A stretch of DNA of 64,000 nt. Origin: Gautieria morchelliformis (lineage: Eukaryota; Basidiomycota; Agaricomycetes; Gomphales; Gomphaceae). Position 1 is the stretch's first letter. Each line of letters begins with the position of its first letter. The DNA lies in the NCBI GenBank assembly GCA_015179125.1, contig WHVA01000496.1:17271-81270 (forward strand), given 5' to 3'. The notes below the pieces were generated by a model that did no database searches, was not told the origin of the DNA, and saw only the letters and a program-made list of their open reading frames with translations. Shown piece by piece: positions 55,446-64,000 of this stretch. The position numbers and the translations under genes are program-made.

Positions 55446-56552
55446 ATGGCAGACCAACTCCCAGACGCATACTGGGACTCCCTGGGTGACCATGGGCCAT
55501 TTCTTCGAGGCCTCCTTTCCAGCCAAGCACAGCAGCTGCAGCAACTTCAACTGCAGGATCAGGAACTGCACAGTCAGATTATTAACGTTCACGACCACTT
55601 AGCCAATGCTGCCGCCAACGCTGCTGTTGCTGCTGCTCAAGCCCTTGCGCCCTCAGTACCTCACAGTGTCCCTCCATCTACTCGCTCTATCAAAGCAGCG
55701 GAACCAGAGAAGTTCAATGGAGACCGTGCAGAGACTGAAGGGTTTATCAGGTCTATCAGATTGTCCATCGCTGTCCAGCCAGCATCCTTCCCAGATGGGC
55801 GCACAAAGATCCTATATGCTCTTTCCTTCATGACAGGAGGCTCTGCGGAGATATGGGCACACAACGAGACACAGGCTGTCATTGATGGCACCTCCTCTAT
55901 ATCCACTCTGGAGGGGTTCATTAAATGTGTGGAGGCGGCCTTTGGTGACCCAGATCATGCCAGAACGGCTCGCACTAAACTGCATGACCTTAGGATGGTG
56001 TCAGGAATGTCGGCAGATGAATACACGGCTCAATTTGAGATCCTGGCAGGCAGGACAGGCTTTAATGATGAGGCACTCGAGGATGCCTATGCTCATGGCC
56101 TTCCAGCAGGTATCCTTGATAAGATCCACACCCAGCCCTTTCTTCCATCCAACCTCAAAGCCTGGAAGGAAGCAGCCTGTCAGATTGACCGCAATCATCG
56201 CCATCTGTTAGAGGTCAGGAAGGCACAGACACCTCATGTCCTGAATCGCCCTCCTCCTGCCCGACCACTCCACACTCCTGCTATGGCTCCTGTTGTCACA
56301 GCACCACCCAGTAATGCGACACCTATGGACATTGACTCATCCCGCCGCCGCACCGAAACACGGACCTGCTACAACTGTAAGAGACCTGGTCACATTTCAC
56401 CAGACTGCCCTGAACCTTGCAAGCCACGAATCCGCGCAAACCTCACAGAGGCAGAAATTGCAGCAATTGTCTCTAAATCTGTGGCAGCGGCGATGGAGGA
56501 ACGCAAACAGAAGGTGGAAGCCCCTGTCCAAGATGAAGGAAAGGGTTTTTAG
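55446..56552 (+). CDS. Gypsy 1 Gag
   Basis: The start is the ATG at 55446 (MADQLPDAYWDSLGDHGPFL), preceded by an open frame without a better ATG. 368 residues. The N-terminus has a Gln-rich helix (SSQAQQLQQLQLQDQELHSQ). The retrotransposon Gag core follows (FNGDRAETEGFIRSIRLSI ... WAHNETQAV ... FEAAFGDPDH-like FGDPDHARTARTKL). A CCHC knuckle, CYNCKRPGHISPDC, lies near residue 310. It ends at TAG 56550-56552, overlapping a -1 frameshift signal. Confidence 0.9.
   Translation: MADQLPDAYWDSLGDHGPFLRGLLSSQAQQLQQLQLQDQELHSQIINVHDHLANAAANAAVAAAQALAPSVPHSVPPSTRSIKAAEPEKFNGDRAETEGFIRSIRLSIAVQPASFPDGRTKILYALSFMTGGSAEIWAHNETQAVIDGTSSISTLEGFIKCVEAAFGDPDHARTARTKLHDLRMVSGMSADEYTAQFEILAGRTGFNDEALEDAYAHGLPAGILDKIHTQPFLPSNLKAWKEAACQIDRNHRHLLEVRKAQTPHVLNRPPPARPLHTPAMAPVVTAPPSNATPMDIDSSRRRTETRTCYNCKRPGHISPDCPEPCKPRIRANLTEAEIAAIVSKSVAAAMEERKQKVEAPVQDEGKGF
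56543..56549 (+). promoter_or_regulatory. Programmed -1 frameshift heptamer at the Gypsy 1 gag stop
   Basis: In the gag frame the bases read G GGT TTT, directly followed by the stop TAG. This fits the X XXY YYZ slippery rule with XXX = GGG and YYY = TTT. A -1 slip leads exactly into the open protease frame that follows. I did not identify a convincing downstream stem. Confidence 0.6.
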
Positions 56553-57200
56553 GCCAGTCAGCAGTGAAAGACATGCCCCGCTCGACGAATTGGTTTTCAG
56601 TTCTCCAAACATGTACAATAGGGATCACAGGCGATATGATGCATCCTTCTCCTATCCCTGATCGAACTGAAACCAAACCAGCCATGCCAAAAACCCAACC
56701 CATCGCTCCAGTTGCTAATGCAAACCTTCCAGTCCCTCTATATGTCCGTACTGCTGACCTCCGCCGATGCACCAAAGTACCTCTCAAGGTCCACTCCGTT
56801 GACACAGGGCATCCACTTGCAATTGACTCCCTCCTTGACAGTGGTGCTACAGGGATGTTCATCGATGTGGAGTTTGTAAGGGAACACAGACTTCGGACCC
56901 GTCCCCTACCCTGTGCCATCCCCATCTACAATATTGATGGTACCCCAAATGAGGCTGGCTCAATCAAGGAAGAAGTCGACCTCATTTGCACCTTTGGGGA
57001 TCATACGGAACGTGCCACATTCTCCGTCACGAGCCTTGGATGACTTGCCATCATTCTTGGTCACACATGGCTTGTTGAACACAACCCAGAAGTTGACTGG
57101 CATACAGGAGATGTGAAGATGACATGCTGTCCAAGTCATGTGGGGGCAGACCTGTTGTCAGAGGGCCCACAGTCGAAACTGTTCCAGAAGAGAGTGTAGA
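56553..57200 (+). pseudogene. Gypsy 1 protease region
   Basis: It is entered from gag in the -1 frame. The retropepsin active site is SLLDSGATGMFID, with IPIYNIDGTPNEAGSI downstream, the usual companion motif. TGA at 57041-57043 interrupts TSLG / LAIILGHTWLVEHNPE, where the frame clearly continues; arginine CGA would be a natural original codon. A one-base loss in TT near 57137 then moves the coding frame before the acidic linker (ETVPEESVDQEEVP). Confidence 0.8.
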
Positions 57201-57558
57201 TCAAGAGGAGGTTCCCATACAGCACACCCGCTCCCTACTTGAGGAAGGAGACAGGACCTTTGTCATCTTTGTGAATGAGAGTCCTGAAATGATTGGCGCA
57301 GGCTGGACTGTCTCCCAACAGCTTGCTGAACGGGCCAGCAAGTCTGCACCAGTCAGATCCTTCGAGGACCTTGTCCCCAAACCATACCAGGAGTTCAAGG
57401 ATGTATTTTCTAAGGAGTCATTTGACCAACTGCCTCCTCGAAAGCCCTGGACCATGCAATTGAGCTCACTCCAGGTGCACAACCCTTCAGCACAAACGTT
57501 TACCCAATGTCACCGGTTGAGCAAAGGGAACTGGATAACTTCCTTGAGGAGAACCTGA
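57124..57558 (+). pseudogene. Gypsy 1 protease-RT linker fragment
   Basis: This middle frame carries the linker from GRPVVRGPTVETV through [19 protein letters not shown], the standard start of a chromovirus RT. After the Trp codon near 57452 the true sequence moves to the next frame; one G missing from a GGG run explains it. Confidence 0.75.
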
Positions 57559-58703
57559 AGAGCCATCGTATCCGTCCTTCCAAGTCACCTATGGCATCTC
57601 CAGTCTTCTTTGTGAAGAAAAAGGACGGCAGTCTTAGATTTGTGCAAGACTACCGGAAGCTCAATGATATAACAATCAAGAATGCCTATCCTTTGCCCCT
57701 TGTTCCAGACATCATGAATAAGATTGCTGCTGGAAGGGCTAAATACTTCACAAAGCTTGACATTCGCTGGGGATATAATAATGTAATCATAAAAGAGGGA
57801 GATGAGTGGAAGGCAGCCTTTCGGACAAATAGGGGCATGTATGAACCTCTAGTCATGTTCTTTGGACTCACGAACAGCCCAGCAACCTTCCAGACAATGA
57901 TGAATGACATCTTCAAGAGTCTCATCGATGAAGGGGCTGTGGTGGTGTTCATGGACGACATTCTCATCTTCACAGAGTCGCTTGAAGAACATCGTAGGAT
58001 TGTACGATGTGTCCTTGAAATCCTCCGGGCCAACAACCTGTACCTCAAACCTGAAAAATGCCTATTTGAGCAACTAGAGGTGGAGTATCTCGGCCTCATC
58101 CTCTCTCAAGGACAGGTTGCCATGGACCCAGTCAAGGTTGCAGGGGTGTGGGACTGGCCAATACCACGTAACGTCACTGAAGTCAAATCATTCCTTGGTT
58201 TCATCAACTTCTACCGTAGATTTGTGGAAGACTTCTCATGCATTGCAAAGCCCCTCAACCAGTTGACAAAACAGGATGCCCAATGGCCTTGGGATCCAAA
58301 TGGCCCAGAGCAAATGTCCTTCGACAAGCTCAAACTCCTCGTCACCTCAACACCGATCCTTGTCCTCCCTGATCAAGACAAACATTTCCGTCTTGAAACA
58401 GATGCCTCAGCCTATGCCACAGGAGCAGTACTGTCCCAGCTATGTGATGATGGCAAATGGCGGCCTGTGGGGTTTGTCTCCAAAAGCCTCAATGATGCTG
58501 AACGCAACTATGCCATCCATGACAAGGAGCTTCTTTCTGTGATTCGGGGATTAGAGGAATGGCGCCACATCTTAGAGGGAATGAAGCACAAGATTGAGAT
58601 TCTCAACGACCATCAGAATCTCACCTACTTCCGCACTGCACAAAACCTGAACCGTCGTCAAGCACGCTGGTCACTCTACCTCTCTCGCTTTGATTTGAGC
58701 TGA
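57453..58703 (+). CDS. Gypsy 1 reverse transcriptase and RNase H
   Basis: The open RT frame is continuous from about 57455 through MSPVEQRELDNFLEENL. RT motifs are [49 protein letters not shown] and the catalytic FMDDILIF, with Phe in place of the common Tyr. RNase H follows with LETDASAYATGAVLSQ, DKELLSVIRGLEEWRH and the HQNLTYF stretch. The frame stops after YLSRFDLS at 58703 although the IN-side sequence continues one base out of phase; a lost T in a TTTT run fits. Confidence 0.9.
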   Translation, partial: HAIELTPGAQPFSTNVYPMSPVEQRELDNFLEENLKSHRIRPSKSPMASPVFFVKKKDGSLRFVQDYRKLNDITIKNAYPLPLVPDIMNKIAAGRAKYFTKLDIRWGYNNVIIKEGDEWKAAFRTNRGMYEPLVMFFGLTNSPATFQTMMNDIFKSLIDEGAVVVFMDDILIFTESLEEHRRIVRCVLEILRANNLYLKPEKCLFEQLEVEYLGLILSQGQVAMDPVKVAGVWDWPIPRNVTEVKSFLGFINFYRRFVEDFSCIAKPLNQLTKQDAQWPWDPNGPEQMSFDKLKLLVTSTPILVLPDQDKHFRLETDASAYATGAVLSQLCDDGKWRPVGFVSKSLNDAERNYAIHDKELLSVIRGLEEWRHILEGMKHKIEILNDHQNLTYFRTAQNLNRRQARWSLYLSRFDLS

Positions 58704-60169
58704 TCCATCGTCCTGGTCGTCATTCAGCCAAGCCTGATGCACTCTCACGACACGTGGATCATAAGCGGGGGGAGGAAGACAACCAAAATCAAGTCTTACT
58801 TACACCTGACTTGTTCCACGTCAAGGCGAATCCTCCAGAGACTGGCGCGCAGTTAGTCCCAGGTAAAGGTGATGCTTTCCTCAATCGAGTAAGGAACTGT
58901 GTAGACCGGGATGAAAAGGTTGTCAAGGCTCTCAAAGAACTGGGCTCCTCTGGAAATTTACGAGGAGAAGAGTGGTCTGAACAGGATGGGCTTGTCCTCT
59001 ATCACAACAAAGTGTACGTGCCGCTTGATGCAAAACTACGACATGACATAGTGAAAGCGCACCATGACATGCCTCTCACCGGTCACCCTGGTCGTTGGAG
59101 AACCACTGAACTAGTTGCTCCGAGTTACTTGTGGCCTGGGATGGGACGTTACATTGCAAAATACGTGAAGGCCTGTGACCTGTGCAACCGGACAACAACC
59201 TTCCCTGCTTCTCCCATTGGCAAGCTTCTACCAAACCGTATCCCAGACTGTAGATGGCAGGCTATGTCTGTTGACTTGATCGTAGAACTGCCTACCAGTC
59301 ATGGCTATGATGCTCTCCTTGTTGTCGTCGATCGCCTCTCAAAGCGTGCACATGTCATCCCCACCACTTCAGATGTAACTTCGGTGGGAGTTGCCCGACT
59401 CTTCCGTGATCATGTTTGGAAACTTCATGGGCTCCCTGAAGAAATCATCAGTGATCGAGGCACACAGTTCATCTCCCAGTTCATGCGTGAACTGAACAAA
59501 CTTCTTGGTGTCAAAGTCGCTGCCTCTACTGCTTATCACCCCCAAACTGATGGACAGACTGAAAGGGTTAATCAGGAGATTGAGCAATACCTTCGACTAT
59601 TCATCAACCAGCGTCAGGATTATTGGTTCGAATGGATATCCTTGGCCGAGTTTGCCTATAACAACCGAATCCATGCCTCAACCCAGACTACACCCTTCAT
59701 GTTGGACAGTGGCCAACATCCAAGGCTGGGACTGGAACCAGTCCGGGAAACTCGACTCAAGGCCCTGGATGAGTTCACAACACGGATGGAAGCGGCCACA
59801 AGAGAAGCTCGTTCGGCCCTGTCCAAGGCAGCAGAGGACATGGCACGCTTCTATGACGTGCACCATAAGGCAGCCCCAGTTTATAAGCTTGGTGACAAGG
59901 TCTGGCTCAATGCACAAAACATCACAACCACTCGCCCAATGAAGAAGCTAGACCACAAGTGGCTAGGCCCCTACACTGTTAATAAGGTGGTCTCACGAAA
60001 TGCCTATGGTCTAAATCTTCCTGCATCCTTTGGTCGCACACATCCAGTGTTCTCTGTCGTCCTGCTTCGGCCATATGAAGATGACCCAATTCTTGAACGT
60101 CATGCCCCTCCACCACCCCCCCTGTCATACGGGATGGAGCCGAAGAATATGAAGTTGAAAGGATTCTAG
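58704..60169 (+). CDS. Gypsy 1 integrase
   Basis: The N-terminal HHCC zinc domain is visible as HHDMPLTGHPGRWRT and ACDLCNRTT. The catalytic core carries SVDLIVELP, SDRGTQF and the Glu in DGQTERVNQEIEQYL. The GPY/F-like region KWLGPYTVNKVVSRNAYGL and HPVFSVVLLRPYEDDP complete the chromovirus integrase. There is no ATG at the true beginning, because the frame is a continuation of RNase H. It ends out of phase after a run of seven C (60116-60122); eight would restore the link to the chromodomain. Confidence 0.9.
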
Positions 60170-60459
60170 ACAGCAGGATGTTCCGTGGAAGGTTGGAGTA
60201 TCTCGTGCGCTGGAAGGGCTATGGAGCTGCCGACGATCTCTGGCTACCAGCGAAAGATGTCTCTGGGGCAAAGCGACTCGTTAAAGAATTTCACCGGCAG
60301 AACCCAGAGGCACCTCAGCGTATCTCAGCAGCCACATACATGTCCCTCCCCTTCCAGAGATTTCAGAGCTTCACAGAACCTTCCAGGCAAACTCTCTTCG
60401 AGTGGACAGCAGGCAGGGCTTCTACTTATGATGTCAAGGGTCCAGAACCCCAAAGATAA
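60128..60459 (+). CDS. Gypsy 1 C-terminal chromodomain
   Basis: The frame continues from the integrase after the C-run shift. It shows the chromodomain pattern EYLVRWKGYGAADDLWLPA and then AKRLVKEFHRQNPEAP. In chromoviruses this domain binds modified histone tails and directs insertion to silent chromatin. Confidence 0.85.
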
Positions 60460-60512
60460 GCGATATCGGCCTCTGCCTAACCAATTCATTCCGATAAGCT
60501 ATATATCCCCTC

Positions 60513-60984
60513 TGTCAGGGGACACCCTGTTTTCCATTTCCAGTTCCGACTCCATTTCCGACTCCGCTTCCGGTTCCGATTCCATTTCCGCCTCCGCTTT
60601 CGGAAATGATTCCGCTTCTGGGAGAACTTCCACCAGTTCTGTTCGCCTTGCCAGTTCCACTCCAATTTCCGACTTCCACTCTCGGAACAGTGTCAGAAAC
60701 CAAGCGACTCACATAATAGGTGGCATCAAGGGTCGATCAAGGGTCGGGGAGGTCAGGGAGGTGCAGGGTTGATGGCGGGTGCCAAGTGTTGTCCCTGGCT
60801 GCACAGCGTAGTATAATACGGGCTCGCTGACATTGGGGGTCCTTAGACTTTTCTCTTTGGATTTCCCCTTGTCAGGTGAGAATCCCCTCTCTTGTATGCT
60901 CCGTTCGTTTATACATACTTTGGATTTCCCCTTGTCAGTTGTGTGGTAGTGTGATCTCCACAACTAGCCTGGGTTGCCCTTACA
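60513..60984 (+). repeat. Candidate 5' LTR of Gypsy 2
   Basis: About 472 bp, from TGTCAGGGGACACC to GGGTTGCCCTTACA. The first third is made of TTCCGA, TTCCGCT and TTCCAT hexamer-like repeats (60536-60680). A sequence with TTTGGATTTCCCCTTGTCAG occurs twice (about 60854 and 60920). The partner LTR is outside the window. Confidence 0.55.
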
Positions 60985-61171
60985 GCAGAAAAGTCTCTCC
61001 CCTAGAGGACCGGCGGTCGTACTGCACGTTGCAGCCGCCATAGGTGCGTTTGGAATCGGAGACAGCGACTCAGAGATCACAACCTCTTCCGCACACACAG
61101 CGTACGACAGCCCTTCTTCTTACGTCGAGCTCCCAACCCCGGAAATCCCGTCCCACATTTCTCCTTCCGAC

Positions 61172-62346
61172 ATGGAGCCGGACGATCGCCTTCGGAACAT
61201 GGAGGAGGAATTGACGCGGAACCGGATGAAGACCGACGGGATTGAAACAGCCTTACAAGTGATTTTGGCTAAGTTAGATATTCCAGAAAGTGGTGGAAAT
61301 GAAATGCTGGATGATCCGGATTTCGGAAAAGCGGAACTGGCGGAAAAGAGGATGTCCGCGATGTTAGCAAAGGTCAAACCCGCAATTCCGGCGGACTTTG
61401 ACGGAGATCGGGAGAAGGGACGTGCATTCTTCAACACATGCAGCATCTACTTCGCAATTGTCGGAGACCTCTTTCCGAACGACCAGGCTCGAATTCACTG
61501 GGCATTGTCCTTTTTCAAGTCGGACCGCGCAGCCCGTTTTGCAAACAAGGTGATCTGCCATGAAGCAAAGGGCAAGGGGAACTACTTCCGGGACTGGGAC
61601 GCCTTCGAGAAAACATTTTCGGACCAGTTCTGCCCCAAAAACAAGCAGCTCACAGCCCTTACGAAGCTCGAGGGGACCAGCTGGTACCAGGCCAAGGATC
61701 CAGTCGATGACTACATCGATCGCTTCCAGGAGCTCATCGACCTTGCGGAGTATGACGACGACAAGACGATCGTCATCAAATTCCGACGAGGGCTTGATCT
61801 GACACTCCAGAACCAAGTTGCGCTGCTTGGGGATGGAGCTCCGTATTTTGATGACCTGGAAGGGTGGTACCAAGCTGCACAGAGGGTGTCCCGGAACAGG
61901 GAAGCAAATGAGGCCTTCGTAGAGACGAGCCGGAACATGACACGCAGTTCCACTCGTCCTACTCCACCTGTGCTAAACCCGGAAGCTCGTTCATTCCCAC
62001 ACGGAAAGTATTTCCGACGGTTGCTCCGCCTGCTCCTATTAGGAACCATAGCCCTCCTCCCTCGAAGAGTGGCCCTGCCCCGATGGATGTTGACCGCATG
62101 TGCGGAAAAGGCCGCGGAACTATCACCTGCTTCTGATGTCAACAACCAGGCCACTATGCCCGCGAGTGTCCCCAAGCATTTGACATCCGGCTTATGACCA
62201 CAGAGGAGAAACTCGAGCTCCTTCCAGAGTTCCTCGCACTTGCGGACATAAGCGGAGTGCCCACTGCGGAAGGAATTTCCGAAAATGCGGAACATGGTGC
62301 ATCGGAAGCGGAAGATGCGTCGGATTTTGTGACGCGCAGCAGGTGA
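61172..62346 (+). pseudogene. Gypsy 2 Gag
   Basis: It starts at ATG 61172 (MEPDDRLRNMEEELTRNRMK). A Gag core follows: FDGDREKGRAFFNTCSIYFA, WALSFFKSDRAARFANKVI, FEKTFSDQFCPKNKQLTALT, WYQAKDPVDDYIDRFQELID. After RSF near 61996 the frame shifts (one C short), and the zinc knuckle is found in the next frame with TGA at its third position (CF, stop, CQQPGHYAREC). That frame then ends normally at TGA 62344-62346. Confidence 0.8.
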
Positions 62347-62399
62347 GATGTCTGCCCTGCTGCCTGTACATAACCGGTTTTCCTGTCTTGAAGTAGAGA

Positions 62400-63143
62400 A
62401 TGAAAGCCCCACTCCCCTCACTTCGTACAGACCCACCGGATAAAGTCACACAAAAGCCAAGTCCAACACTCCGTCTATCCCGCATCCGCCCTTGGGAGAG
62501 ACGCCTTCCGAAGTGCTATGTTGTTGCTGCCACCCCTGGCCCCAAGTCACTAGTCATTAAGGTGGAGATCCAGGCGACAGATACGGCGGAAGTCAAATCC
62601 GGACCCGCCCTTGTCGATTGCAGGGCCACTGGTCAGTTTATAGACCGGGACTATGTGGAACGGAACCGACTGACCACGCGGAAGTTGCAACGTGCAATCC
62701 CGGTGTTCAGTGTGGATGGAAGCCCCAATGAGGCAGGGTCCATCACGGAGATAGTAGACACGATTCTCCGCTACGATGGACACTCGGAACGCACTTCCTT
62801 TGCAGTCACCAGCCTGGGGAAGCAAGACATCATCCTCGGGTTTACCTGGCTTCAGGAGCACAACCCGGAGATCAATTGGCAGACTCGGAAGGTACTGATG
62901 AGTCGATGTCCAGCCAAGTGTCACATGTGCCGCTCGGAAGTGCGGAAGGAACGCCAGGAGCAGCGGAAGACCGAACGGCTCATACAGACATGTCGTTCCG
63001 GGCCCCATCCACTGCTTGCAGAAGAAGACTCGGAGGCGGAATTTAACCCGGATCCCACTTCCAATTCCGATTCCGATTCCGATTCCGATGTCATCCGACT
63101 CGGCCCGGAAGACACTCTGGTGGAAGGGGAACGCTTGCTGTAA
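62400..63143 (+). pseudogene. Gypsy 2 protease region with altered active site
   Basis: An open frame of 247 codons. The motif corresponding to the retropepsin DSGATG reads VDCRATGQFIDRDYV, so the catalytic Asp remains but the Ser-Gly pair is Cys-Arg. FSVDGSPNEAGSITE and DIILGFTWLQEHNPEINW confirm the family and align with Gypsy 1. The acidic tail carries NSDSDSDSD. A TAA at 63141-63143 stops it, but the same frame continues into the RT linker ([43 protein letters not shown]). Confidence 0.8.
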
Positions 63144-64000
63144 ATAAACCTTCCGCCAGAAGCGGAACACATCTGCGCCACCGGAAATATTTCGCAACGC
63201 CTTGCTGAAGCCTCTAAGAGGCATGATAGAGTGGAGGCGGAAATTCCGGAGTACCTGCGGGAGTTCAAGGACGTCTTTTCCAAGGAGTCGTTTGATGCCC
63301 TGCCTCTGCGGAAGCTGTGGGACCATGCCATCGAGTTGGAGCCGGGGTCAAAGCCACCAACTGCAAAGTCTACCCGCTGTCACCCAAGGAGCAGGTAGAG
63401 CTCGATGCATTCCTTGCGGAAAACCTCCGTACAGGGAGGATCCGCCCCTCCAAGTCACCCATGACATCTCCGGTGTTCTTCATCAAGAAGAAGGATGGCT
63501 CGCTCAGACTTGTGCAGGATTACCGGGCCTTGAATGCGATCACGATCAAGAACCGGTACCCCATTCCACTCATTTCCGAACTGATCACACAACTCCGTGG
63601 GGCGAGGTACTTCACTAAGCTGGATGTCCGCTGGGGCTTCAATAATGTCCGATCCGGGAGGGAGACGAGTGGAAGGCTGCATTCCGCACCAACCGAGGAC
63701 TCTTTGAGCCACAGGTCATGTTCTTTGGCCTCACCAACAGTCCTGCCACGTTCCAGACGATGATGAATGACATTTTCCGTGACATGATAGCAGAAGGGGT
63801 GTCTGCGTCTACCTCGATGACATCCTCATCTTCACAAAAACAATGTCCGAACATCAGGAAGTCGTGCGGAGAGTGCTGGAACGGCTCCGGGAGTACAACC
63901 TGTGTTCAAGCCGGAAAAGTGCGAATTTGAGCGGACGCGGATAGAGTATCTTGGGGTGATTGTGTCGGAAGGAAAGGTGGAAATGGACCCCGTCAAAGTT
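63144..64000 (+). pseudogene. Gypsy 2 reverse transcriptase, 5' part, multiple frameshifts
   Basis: RT motifs are all present but in three frames: [39 protein letters not shown] and [13 protein letters not shown] in one; [19 protein letters not shown] in the next; the catalytic DD region and the EKC stretch after further shifts. Each shift (near 63345, 63652, 63798 and 63904) is accounted for by loss of one base from a run of 2-5 identical bases. The window ends inside the RT. Confidence 0.8.

Larger units (their letters stand above)
54991..60512 (+). mobile_element. Ty3/Gypsy chromovirus 1, 3' end lost
   Basis: Order is LTR candidate, gag with CCHC knuckle, protease, RT, RNase H, integrase and chromodomain. 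Integrase after RNase H defines Gypsy; the chromodomain places it among the chromoviruses, which target heterochromatin. I could not find a second copy of the left LTR candidate before the next element begins at 60513, so the 3' LTR is probably missing. The pol region is broken by one TGA and four one-base frameshifts. Confidence 0.85.
60513..64000 (+). mobile_element. Ty3/Gypsy element 2, degraded, runs off the window
   Basis: An LTR candidate, gag, protease and the RT start are present; the rest lies beyond 64000. Frames are broken in gag, in the zinc knuckle (TGA), before RT (TAA) and four times within the RT part. The protease active site is altered. It abuts the truncated 3' end of Gypsy 1, so its insertion may have removed that end. 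Confidence 0.8.

Noticed and set aside
1-64000. tRNA or rRNA genes
   Set aside because: I looked for the TTCGAATCC-type B box with a paired acceptor stem and for conserved rRNA blocks and found none; a tRNAscan run would be needed to be sure.

Overview
This window comes from a filamentous fungus, most likely a mushroom-forming basidiomycete (Agaricomycetes). The evidence is the many 45-90 bp GT-AG introns in the host genes, an RRP45-type exosome subunit, a pepsin-type aspartic peptidase, a NACHT-ankyrin STAND gene, and a typical fungal transposon mix (Copia, chromodomain Gypsy, Harbinger, Helitron). No prokaryotic gene, CRISPR array, rRNA or tRNA gene was seen.

Layout. Bases 1-3942 are gene-poor and hold two diverged copies of one repeat. 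A complete Copia element (3943-8449, identical 175 bp LTRs, GTATA target duplication) sits inside the second copy. A two-gene PIF/Harbinger element (8578-11495) is inserted just beyond it. Bases 11510-38914 are a Helitron array on the minus strand: twelve left ends carry the same CTAG-plus-hairpin terminus. They form about four repeats of a composite unit (LTR-loaded fragment, satellite-A Helitron, satellite-B Helitron). The third composite is split by an autonomous Helitron (25119-31241) that carries Rep and Pif1-like helicase reading frames. Two solo-LTR families are nested inside the array with visible target duplications.

The host-gene island is about 38.9-54 kb. It holds an A1 aspartic peptidase (12 exons, +), exosome RRP45 (6 exons, -), a 797-residue HyuA-only 5-oxoprolinase-like protein (12 exons, -), a STAND/NACHT gene (+) with 11 ankyrin repeats behind one in-frame TGA, and a 5'-truncated Tup1-like WD40 gene (+). 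From 54991 to the window edge are two Ty3/Gypsy elements. The first carries a chromodomain and a canonical -1 frameshift signal at its gag stop. The second is more decayed and runs off the window.

Two patterns cut across the features. About a dozen frameshifts, all explained by loss of one base from a short homopolymer, occur in the transposons. None occurs in about 7 kb of reconstructed host coding sequence, which looks like repeats left unpolished in the assembly. Separately, several reading frames are broken only by TGA where an arginine CGA codon would fit, which is what cytosine-methylation decay would produce. All intron chains below were worked out by hand from splice consensus and reading phase; no alignment or search was run.
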